From Prevotellaceae bacterium (GTDB lineage: Bacteria > Bacteroidota > Bacteroidia > Bacteroidales > UBA932): a stretch of DNA of 5,316 nt. Position numbers and translations under genes: made by a program. Within the stretch, counting starts at the first letter, position 1, and each line of letters begins with the position of its first letter. The stretch spans positions 1-5,316 of the forward strand of contig JAITKY010000193.1 of assembly GCA_031278135.1 (NCBI GenBank), written 5' to 3'. Below, in pieces: positions 1 through 5,316 of the stretch. The notes below the pieces were generated by a model. The model ran no database searches, had not been told where the DNA came from, and saw only the letters and a list, made by a program, of their open reading frames with translations.

Positions 1-1
1 A

Positions 2-184
2 TTTAGGAGTGTTATTAAAATGATACGTAAACACGAACTGCAGATTATAAATTACTTCCGAAAAGGAGCAACTAACGATAAAGCTGAATGTCTTAACTGT
101 AAAATACAGCGATATATAACAAATAACTACGGACTGAGGGACAAAGATTTCTTCCTGTATCGAATTGCTGGATATTGTTCATAG
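2..184 (+). CDS. C-terminal end of an ISL3-superfamily-like transposase (partial, runs off left edge)
   Basis: This frame is open from the first bases of the window to a TAG at 182-184, so about 60 residues are visible. The tail reads as the C-terminus of a DDE transposase of the ISL3 / ISAon1-like kind that is common in Bacteroidota. It has a TNDKAECLNCKIQ block, where family members carry TNxxAExxNxKI, followed by NNYGLRDKDFFLYRIAGY, where they carry YG-R---FFLYR. The Glu codon at 86-88 falls where the family has the last acidic residue of its DDE triad, so the visible part keeps that residue. An ATG at 20 preceded by AGGAG at 5-9 could be read as the start of a 54-residue protein, but the family match continues the reading frame of a longer protein, so I treat it as internal. 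Whether the full element is intact cannot be seen. The assignment is from memory of family patterns, without a search. Confidence 0.72.
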   Translation, partial: FRSVIKMIRKHELQIINYFRKGATNDKAECLNCKIQRYITNNYGLRDKDFFLYRIAGYCS

Positions 185-243
185 CACCTCAATAAAAGAT
201 TTAGCCCGGAAAATCATAATTCGCAGTTTGTGTTATTTTTTTT
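185..243. mobile_element. Right-hand flank of the insertion sequence, end not resolved
   Basis: Transposase genes of this type usually stop a few tens of bases before the terminal inverted repeat, so the element probably ends somewhere in this stretch. The segment around 199-226, with the core TTTAGCCCGGAAAATC, is a reasonable candidate for the right terminal repeat. An 8-base T run at 236-243 lies just beyond it. The matching left end is outside the window, so neither the repeat nor a target duplication can be confirmed. I see no hairpin before the T run, so I do not call it a terminator. Confidence 0.3.
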
Positions 244-253
244 ATTAATTTTG
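227..253 (+). promoter_or_regulatory. Bacteroidota-type promoter candidate for the three-gene operon
   Basis: TAATTTTG at 246-253 matches the -7 consensus TAnnTTTG of the Bacteroidota primary sigma factor and is followed by C, as is common. TTTG at 227-230 could serve as the -33 element. The 15-base gap is shorter than the usual spacing of about 19, which weakens the call. Transcription would begin near 258-262, giving a leader of roughly 20 bases before the ATG at 280. The -7 box overlaps an 8-bp inverted repeat at 244-266. Confidence 0.5.
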
Positions 254-266
254 CGCCGAAATTAAT
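244..266. repeat. Perfect 8-bp inverted repeat over the promoter -7 region
   Basis: ATTAATTT at 244-251 is the exact reverse complement of AAATTAAT at 259-266, with a 7-base centre. It covers the proposed -7 box and start point of the esterase promoter, a position where a repressor could bind. The arms are entirely A and T, so a chance origin in AT-rich intergenic DNA is quite possible. The stem is too weak, and lacks a downstream T run, to be an intrinsic terminator. Confidence 0.35.
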
Positions 267-279
267 TATATCAATTAGG

Positions 280-1029
280 ATGAACACAAGAAGGACATTT
301 TTAAAGAAAGTAGCATTGGGAGGCGCTGTGTTAAGCGTTTCCGGTATAGTCTCGGCAGCAGCTGGCGTTTCGGCAAAGGCATCGAAAATTACTGTAAACA
401 AAGGCGATATCATCTTATTTCAAGGCGATTCGATTACTGATGCGGGAAGGGATAAAGACTCGAAAAATCCTAACACTCCTTCGATGATGGGAAACGGGTA
501 TGTGATGTTGACTGCTGGTAGTCTGTTGCATAAATTGGCTGACCGGCAGCCGGTTATCTACAATAAAGGTATCAGCGGCAATAAGGTATATCAACTTGTT
601 GAACGATGGGACGCCGATTGTTTGGATATCAAACCCAATGTGTTAAGTATTCTTATCGGAGTTAATGACTATTGGCATACTAAAAACGGTTACGACGGGA
701 CACTGCAAAAATATGAAAGCGACTATCATACATTGATTGAACGTACTCTTACCGCATTGCCTAAGGTGAAACTCGTTATTTGTGAACCTTTTGCCCTTAT
801 GGTGAATAACGCCGTGGACAGTTCGTGGTTTCCGGATTTTGACGGATATCGTGAAGTTGCCAAAAATCTGGCTACAGAATTTGATGCGATCTTTGTTCCG
901 TTTCAAAAAGTATTCGACGAAGCGCAAAAATTAGCGCCCGGATCTTACTGGACGGGCGACGGAGTGCATCCCACTTTAGCCGGCGCGCAACTGATGGCTG
1001 ATGCCTGGATGAAAATTATAAAATCGTAA
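280..1029 (+). CDS. Exported SGNH/GDSL-family hydrolase (probable carbohydrate or acyl esterase) with Tat-type signal
   Basis: This 249-residue protein carries all SGNH hydrolase blocks. Block I is GDSITDAGRD at residues 49-58, with the nucleophile Ser51. Block II is GISGNKV at 97-103, with Gly100 for the oxyanion hole. Block III is GVND at 127-130, with Asn129. Block V is DGVHP at 227-231, with Asp227 and His230 completing the triad. The enzyme should therefore be catalytically competent. The N-terminus TRRTFLKK (residues 3-10) fits the twin-arginine motif, followed by a hydrophobic stretch at 11-31 and a VSA-K site near residues 32-33. This predicts export of the folded protein, or membrane retention if uncleaved. 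The close pattern YNKGISGNKVYQL...RW is typical of Bacteroidota SGNH proteins often annotated as lysophospholipase L1-like or acetylesterase. The substrate cannot be told from sequence; deacetylation of sugars is my preferred guess. It is the first gene of the likely operon, 7 bp before the acyltransferase. The start at 280 is chosen because it gives an ordinary Tat signal length and lies just after the promoter candidate. Confidence 0.92.
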   Translation: MNTRRTFLKKVALGGAVLSVSGIVSAAAGVSAKASKITVNKGDIILFQGDSITDAGRDKDSKNPNTPSMMGNGYVMLTAGSLLHKLADRQPVIYNKGISGNKVYQLVERWDADCLDIKPNVLSILIGVNDYWHTKNGYDGTLQKYESDYHTLIERTLTALPKVKLVICEPFALMVNNAVDSSWFPDFDGYREVAKNLATEFDAIFVPFQKVFDEAQKLAPGSYWTGDGVHPTLAGAQLMADAWMKIIKS

Positions 1030-1036
1030 TTTAGTA

Positions 1037-1810
1037 ATGAGAACAGTTTTAAAATACATCTACAACATTATAATATGGTCAGTGTTTATCATCGACGCTG
1101 TTATTTTGATGGTTATCAACCTTATTGTTTTTGCAATCACGTATCCTTTCGACACAAAACGGGCAGTCATTCATGCGTTTTCGTACTATTGGGGACTTCA
1201 TTATCTGTGGTTTAACCCTTTATGGAAAATAGAATACGCGTGCCGTGCAAATATCGATCCGAAAAAATCGTACGTGATAGTCAGCAATCACCAGTCGATG
1301 TTCGACATTTGCGTGATATACATGATTCCGCTGATTTTCAAGTGGGTATCGAAGAAAGAAGTATTCAAAATTCCGTTTGTGGGCTGGTTACTGAAACTTC
1401 ATGGCGATATACTTATAAATCGGGGAACGACACAGAGCACTAAGGAAATGCTTAAAAAAGCCGAAAGTTGGATAAACAAAGGATGCAGCATCTCGATTTT
1501 TCCGGAAGGGACACGCTCTGTCGATGGCACGATACACAGTTTTAAGGAAGGCGCTTTTATGATTGCGAAATTGAACAAACTGCCTGTTTTGCCGGTAGTT
1601 GTCGAAGGGACAAGGAAGATTTTGCCTCCGGGAAGCAGTCTTTTAGGAGGATGCGCCGTCGTCCGGATACATGTTTTGCCCGAAATAAGCGCCGAAACAG
1701 TCGCTTCGCTCAAGACGCGCGACCTGTCCGACTTGCTCAACAAAGTGATGCTCGAAGAACATAAACGTATGGTTCCCGAAAGATATTCCGAAAATAATGA
1801 GCCCGAATAA
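1037..1810 (+). CDS. plsC: 1-acyl-sn-glycerol-3-phosphate acyltransferase (PlsC/LPLAT family)
   Basis: This 257-residue protein has the four acyltransferase motifs of the PlsC family in order. Motif I is NHQSMFD at 84-90, with catalytic His85 and Asp90. Motif II is the KKEVFKIPFVGWLL region at 106-119, leading to INRG at 127-130. Motif III is FPEGTRS at 155-161, which binds the glycerol phosphate. Motif IV is LPVLPVVVEGT at 182-192. A hydrophobic segment at about 8-35 should anchor it to the inner membrane with the catalytic domain on the cytoplasmic side. The expected reaction is acyl transfer to the sn-2 position of lysophosphatidic acid to form phosphatidic acid. Its length is normal for the family. 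It starts 7 bp after the esterase stop and ends 12 bp before the helicase start, so it is probably co-transcribed with both. Related acyltransferases that build aminolipids share motif I, but the intact FPEGTRS favours the glycerolipid role. Whether it is the main or a secondary PlsC of the cell is unknown. Confidence 0.9.
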   Translation: MRTVLKYIYNIIIWSVFIIDAVILMVINLIVFAITYPFDTKRAVIHAFSYYWGLHYLWFNPLWKIEYACRANIDPKKSYVIVSNHQSMFDICVIYMIPLIFKWVSKKEVFKIPFVGWLLKLHGDILINRGTTQSTKEMLKKAESWINKGCSISIFPEGTRSVDGTIHSFKEGAFMIAKLNKLPVLPVVVEGTRKILPPGSSLLGGCAVVRIHVLPEISAETVASLKTRDLSDLLNKVMLEEHKRMVPERYSENNEPE

Positions 1811-1822
1811 TTTCACGACATC

Positions 1823-4800
1823 ATGAGTAAACCGATTCAATTAGACTTGTTTAGCGATTTATATATTAAAAATTCAAAAACAGGAAATTTTTATTCGACG
1901 CCTAACGAACTGACGGTATATCGAGCGTCGGCGGGGTCGGGAAAAACCTACACGCTGACTGTAGAATATCTGAAACAGGCTCTTTCCGACGGCTATAACG
2001 CTAACAAATTCCGGAACATTCTGGCTGTAACTTTCACGAACAAAGCCACCGACGAAATGAAAGTCAGAATCATAACCACATTGAACAATATTGTTAACGA
2101 TCGCGACAGCGCAATCAGCGATTCGATATGCAATGAACTGAATATCGACAGGCAAACTTTAAAGAACAGAGCGACAAAAGTTCAGCAGGCAATTTTGCAT
2201 AATTATTCAAATTTTTCGATATCGACTATCGATAAATTTTTTCAGCGTGTTGTCCATACATTTGTGCGAGAGGCGGGTTTACGTCCGGGTTTCAGGCTCG
2301 AACTGGACAGTGAGCGTTTGATGGACGAAACTGTTGACCGTATGATGCTTAATCTTCATAAAAAAGAATTTTTGTATAATCAAGTCTTGAACATCATCGA
2401 CGAACAGATGGAAAAAGGACGCGCATGGGATATCCGGAGAAATCTAAAAAACAAAGGCTATGAGGTTTTGAAAGAGCAGTTTCGAGCGCTCGACAGTATG
2501 TTCCATTCAAAAATCAGGGATACAGCGGTCATGGACAGTTTTACGAAAGAAATGGATAAAATAATCAACTATTTCGAAAAACAACTCACCATAATCGCCG
2601 ATAGCGCCATTTCCTTAATTGCCGGACACGAAAAAACCGATTTTTATTACGGCAAGAATGGTCCGGTAAATTATTTCTATAAACTGAAAAAAGGCATATA
2701 CGAAGAGCCGGGTGAACGAGTTGAAAATTTGTTGACAGACGGCAGCGATGAAGCATGGTGCAGTAGCGACGTTAGAAACAAAATCGAAAGAAACGAAACA
2801 AAAAACGAAATACTGCTAATTGCCGGTCATCTGACAACATTATTAACTAAAGCCGTAACGTTCTACAAACAAAAGCATCAACAGTATTTTACGGCGAAAT
2901 GTATAAAAAAGGCTATGGACAGTTTGATTTTTTTTGCCGAAATAGAAGCAAATATACGCGAGATATCAAACGACGAAAACCTTTTGCCAATAAGTGAAAC
3001 CACTCATTTATTGCAAAAATTGATAAACGAAAATGATACGCCTTTCGTCTATGAAATGACAGGTTCACAATACAATACTTTTATGATCGACGAGTTTCAG
3101 GATACATCGGAAGCGCAATGGGAAAATTTTAAGCCTTTGTTGAAAAACAGTCTGTCGGAAGGGCAACATTCGCTTGTGGTGGGCGACGTCAAACAGTCGA
3201 TATACCGTTGGCGAAACGGCGATTGGAGTATTCTGGCACATAAGATATTCGACGAATTTGGCAACTTCAATGTCAACGAAAAATATCTGGATACCAACTG
3301 GCGGAGTTTTCCGAATGTGATTGAGTTCAACAATGCACTGTTTTCCGCTTTGCCGGCTTATATCGAAAATATATATTCGGCATCTGCTGATATTGAAGTA
3401 AATACACTAAGTTCCGCCTACAAAAACGCAGAACAGAAAATCTCCGAAACCAACTGTAACAAAGGCGGCTACGTGTCTGTCGCATTGATAAGAGACGAAA
3501 AAGATGAAAACAACATAAAAATAAAAGCCAAAGATAAAATATTGGAACAGTTACCGGAGTTGATTATCGATATTCAGGATCGCGGCTACCGTGCAAACGA
3601 TATAGCAATACTCGTTCGAAAAACCAGTGATGGTCAGGAAATAAGCGACTGTCTGTTGAATTACAAACGAACGTCGGGCGACACAAAACATCATTTCGAC
3701 ATTATGTCGAAAGACGCTTTGATTCTGAAAAAATCGGCGACCGTACAGTTTATAATCTCACTCATGAGAGCGGTGGTCAATCCCGACGACATGGTAAATA
3801 ACGCTTCGATAAACTGTTTTATTAACAGAGATAATCCTGTGTTCAAATGGGATAATGCGGCAGTTTTGGACGATAATGTGAGAAAAGACCTTTTGGGATT
3901 GACGTCATTGTCGTTGCCGGAAGTTTTCGAGCATTTGGTCAGGATGTTCAATTTGGGCGATAATCCTGTCGAAGTTCCTTATATTCAGGAATTACACGAT
4001 ATATTGATTTCGTTTTCGACGAACGAAATATCGGCTGTTTCGTCGTTTGTAGAATATTGGGACGATAAAAGTGATGACATGAAACTGTCGGAAGGACAAA
4101 CTCCCGATGCAATCGGTATTATCACGATACATCGGGCAAAAGGTCTTGAATTTCCAATCGTTATCATTCCTTTTTGCGATTGGAAGATGAAGCCGGATTA
4201 TCGCGATACAGTCTGGGTCTGCCCCGAAAAAGAACCGTTCAATCAATTACCGCACGTTTTTGTCAACTACGGAAATGCAATGAAAAACAGTTATTTCAAC
4301 AAAGAATACAGCAACGAAACAATACAGTCGTTAGTCGATAATCTCAATATGATGTATGTTGCGTTTACAAGGGCAAAAGAAGAGTTGCACATTATGTTGC
4401 CTTTGCCGCAACCACCGAAAAATGATAACAGCAATGCGGATGTAATCGGCTCTGCTTCATCAACAATATCGACTTTTTTAGTAAACAGTCGAAATTTTAT
4501 GAGCGGGAAAATGAAATGCAAACGAACAGGTTATGAAGATTTTTGCTACATTTTGGGCGAAAAACAACGCAAACAGGAAAACAGTGTCAGTGAAGAATTT
4601 CCGAAGATATTGATCGAAAACTACAATTCGTCCGCTTTCGACAGGAAGTTGAGGTTAAGGTACGAATCGGAAAATTATTTTCCCGAACAGGAAAGTCCAT
4701 TGCAGTTGCGAAACTATGGGATCCTGATGCACAAGGTGTTTTCGCTTGTCCATTCGATGAAAGACGCACACATAGCCATCGATCGCGTTGTAAAAGACGG

Positions 4801-5143
4801 ATTAGTCAGAAACGAAGATGTTCCCGAACTCAAACGACGTGTCGAAAAGGCATTACGCTTTGCCGGACAATGGTTTGTCGACGAAAATCCTTACAAAGTT
4901 ATCACCGAAAAATTCCTCCTTCTGCCGGCGTCGATAAATAAGGGGTTGAGCCGCCGCCCAGACAGGATCATGTTGTCGGAAAATGAAACTGTACTTGTTG
5001 ATTTTAAATTCGGCACGCTGAAAAAAGAATCTCACAGAATTCAGGTGAAAGACTACATGCAACTGCTCGAAACAATGAAATATCCTAACGTCAAAGGATA
5101 TGTCTGGTACGTAGATATGGATGCAATTGATGAAATTTTTTAG
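1823..5143 (+). CDS. AddA/RecB-type UvrD-family helicase with C-terminal PD-(D/E)XK nuclease
   Basis: This 1106-residue protein is a superfamily 1A DNA helicase fused to a nuclease, the architecture of AddA and RecB, which unwind and trim double-strand breaks for recombination. Visible helicase motifs are Walker A ASAGSGKT at 35-42 (Lys41), motif Ia AVTFTNKATDEMK at 68-80, STIDKFFQ at 134-141, motif II DEFQD at 423-427, motif III GDVKQSIYRWRNGD at 454-467, motif IV NWRSF at 492-496, motif V ITIHRAKGLEF at 767-777 and motif VI MMYVAFTRAKEEL at 843-855. The nuclease residues follow: His970 in GILMH, Asp1047 in RRPDR, Asp1060 and Lys1062 in VDFK, and the QVKDYMQLL helix at 1074-1082. All appear intact. 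No cysteine tetrad for an iron-sulfur cluster surrounds the nuclease, which argues against AddB. The size is close to AddA, and no adjacent AddB-like gene follows. The start is firm: the preceding in-frame stop is that of the acyltransferase at 1808-1810, and no other ATG precedes Walker A. Residues 6-10 are QLDLF, a candidate sliding-clamp binding motif. The exact AddA versus RecB subfamily is not settled. Confidence 0.93.
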   Translation: MSKPIQLDLFSDLYIKNSKTGNFYSTPNELTVYRASAGSGKTYTLTVEYLKQALSDGYNANKFRNILAVTFTNKATDEMKVRIITTLNNIVNDRDSAISDSICNELNIDRQTLKNRATKVQQAILHNYSNFSISTIDKFFQRVVHTFVREAGLRPGFRLELDSERLMDETVDRMMLNLHKKEFLYNQVLNIIDEQMEKGRAWDIRRNLKNKGYEVLKEQFRALDSMFHSKIRDTAVMDSFTKEMDKIINYFEKQLTIIADSAISLIAGHEKTDFYYGKNGPVNYFYKLKKGIYEEPGERVENLLTDGSDEAWCSSDVRNKIERNETKNEILLIAGHLTTLLTKAVTFYKQKHQQYFTAKCIKKAMDSLIFFAEIEANIREISNDENLLPISETTHLLQKLINENDTPFVYEMTGSQYNTFMIDEFQDTSEAQWENFKPLLKNSLSEGQHSLVVGDVKQSIYRWRNGDWSILAHKIFDEFGNFNVNEKYLDTNWRSFPNVIEFNNALFSALPAYIENIYSASADIEVNTLSSAYKNAEQKISETNCNKGGYVSVALIRDEKDENNIKIKAKDKILEQLPELIIDIQDRGYRANDIAILVRKTSDGQEISDCLLNYKRTSGDTKHHFDIMSKDALILKKSATVQFIISLMRAVVNPDDMVNNASINCFINRDNPVFKWDNAAVLDDNVRKDLLGLTSLSLPEVFEHLVRMFNLGDNPVEVPYIQELHDILISFSTNEISAVSSFVEYWDDKSDDMKLSEGQTPDAIGIITIHRAKGLEFPIVIIPFCDWKMKPDYRDTVWVCPEKEPFNQLPHVFVNYGNAMKNSYFNKEYSNETIQSLVDNLNMMYVAFTRAKEELHIMLPLPQPPKNDNSNADVIGSASSTISTFLVNSRNFMSGKMKCKRTGYEDFCYILGEKQRKQENSVSEEFPKILIENYNSSAFDRKLRLRYESENYFPEQESPLQLRNYGILMHKVFSLVHSMKDAHIAIDRVVKDGLVRNEDVPELKRRVEKALRFAGQWFVDENPYKVITEKFLLLPASINKGLSRRPDRIMLSENETVLVDFKFGTLKKESHRIQVKDYMQLLETMKYPNVKGYVWYVDMDAIDEIF
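1838..1852 (+). other. Codons for QLDLF, a candidate beta-clamp binding motif in the helicase-nuclease
   Basis: Residues 6-10 of the helicase-nuclease read QLDLF, an exact match to the QL[S/D]LF consensus by which many bacterial replication and repair proteins bind the hydrophobic pocket of the DnaN sliding clamp. It lies on an N-terminal segment of about 30 residues before the first beta strand of the helicase domain (LTVYRASAGSGKT), where such a linear motif would be accessible. The motif is seen directly; clamp binding is inferred. Confidence 0.5.
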
Positions 5144-5169
5144 AAAAAAAGTATTGTATTAGAAAAAAA
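5140..5169. repeat. Direct repeat of TTAGAAAAAAA upstream of the right-hand gene
   Basis: TTAGAAAAAAA occurs at 5140-5150 and again at 5159-5169, 19 bases apart, close to two helical turns. The first copy overlaps the stop codon of the helicase gene, and the second lies between the proposed -33 and -7 elements. Looser copies (TATAGAAAAA, TTAGAAAAAT) follow in the leader and early coding region. Phased A-tracts can bend DNA at promoters, but in such A-rich sequence this may be coincidence. Confidence 0.4.
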
Positions 5170-5180
5170 CTGTACCTTTG
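5154..5180 (+). promoter_or_regulatory. Bacteroidota-type promoter candidate for the right-edge gene
   Basis: TACCTTTG at 5173-5180, followed by C, is a very good match to the TAnnTTTG -7 element of Bacteroidota. TTG at 5154-5156 may be the -33 element, with a 16-base gap that is somewhat short. Transcription would start around 5185-5190. This separates the next gene from the upstream three-gene unit, although no hairpin terminator is visible between them. Confidence 0.62.
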
Positions 5181-5223
5181 CGGTCAATTAAAGATTAAAA
5201 AAATTATAGAAAAATAAAGTGTT

Positions 5224-5316
5224 ATGTCAGATAAAATGTGTAAAACGGACAAAAAGATTATTAGAAAAATGAATAAGTTGATTTTATTATTTTTGATTGC
5301 TTTTTCAGTAATTGCT
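5224..5316 (+). CDS. Start of an exported or membrane protein of unknown function (partial, runs off right edge)
   Basis: Thirty-one codons are open from ATG 5224 to the end of the window. The residues form a lysine-rich head (MSDKMCKTDKKIIRK) followed by MNKLILLFLIAFSVIA, which looks like the charged and hydrophobic parts of a Sec signal peptide. Three ATGs are in frame, at 5224, 5236 and 5269. The last would give the more usual signal-peptide length, with only MNK before the hydrophobic core; the first lies closer to the promoter candidate at 5154-5180. Neither has a convincing Shine-Dalgarno site, which is normal in this phylum. No cleavage site, lipobox or mature domain is in view, so no function can be given. 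Confidence 0.6.
   Translation, partial: MSDKMCKTDKKIIRKMNKLILLFLIAFSVIA

Noticed and set aside
20..184. A separate 54-residue small protein starting at ATG 20 with an AGGAG five to nine bases into the window
   Set aside because: The frame stays open to the window start and the residues match the conserved C-terminal block of a transposase, so the ATG is most likely internal.
228..243. T-rich run as an intrinsic terminator for the transposase
   Set aside because: No GC-rich stem precedes the T run.
201..413. Reverse-strand frame encoding a 70-residue hydrophobic peptide
   Set aside because: It is antisense to the Tat signal region of the esterase and its promoter; its hydrophobicity and composition mirror that coding sequence, and it shows no recognisable domain.
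1222..1443. Forward-strand frame inside the acyltransferase gene, and reverse frames at 1399-1743 and 1643-1840
   Set aside because: All lie within a gene with four intact family motifs, have no start signals and resemble no family.
3829..3969. Two copies of GATAATCCTGT, both encoding DNPV, inside the helicase gene
   Set aside because: They are short, occur once each in otherwise unrelated contexts, and do not form a longer repeat unit; probably chance.
1823..5143. A helicase-nuclease of a phage-defence island
   Set aside because: The gene has the full AddA/RecB-type motif set and is linked to housekeeping-type genes; no methylase, restriction, toxin or other defence partner is visible nearby.

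Overview
The window looks like chromosomal DNA from a Bacteroidota bacterium, probably of the order Bacteroidales. The evidence is moderately AT-rich DNA, two promoter-like sites of the Bacteroidota type (TAnnTTTG followed by GC, with no classical -10 box), weak or absent Shine-Dalgarno sites before the chromosomal genes, and proteins that match families common in that phylum. No host name can be given from the sequence alone.

Layout, all on the + strand. (1) Bases 2-184 are the last 60 codons of an insertion-sequence transposase that runs in from the left. (2) Bases 185-279 hold the right flank of that element, its exact end unresolved, and a likely promoter. (3) Bases 280-5143 are three tightly spaced genes with gaps of 7 and 12 bp, most simply one transcription unit: an exported SGNH/GDSL-type esterase with a twin-arginine signal, a membrane-anchored PlsC-type acyltransferase, and a large UvrD-family helicase with a C-terminal PD-(D/E)XK nuclease domain, of the AddA/RecB type. 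(4) Bases 5144-5223 hold a second, stronger promoter candidate. (5) From about 5224 the start of a new gene with a signal-peptide-like N-terminus runs off the right edge.

The three operon genes do not form an obvious single pathway. The acyltransferase makes or remodels phospholipid. The esterase acts outside the cytoplasm, probably on acylated sugars. The helicase-nuclease processes double-strand DNA ends, probably with an AddB-like partner that is not next to it here. Shared transcription may reflect gene packing rather than joint function.

I did not find a convincing undescribed system. The most interesting detail is a perfect QLDLF pentapeptide at residues 6-10 of the helicase-nuclease. 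It matches the beta sliding-clamp binding consensus and sits on a short N-terminal extension before the first helicase motif. There are no rRNA or tRNA genes, CRISPR arrays or clear intrinsic terminators in the window.
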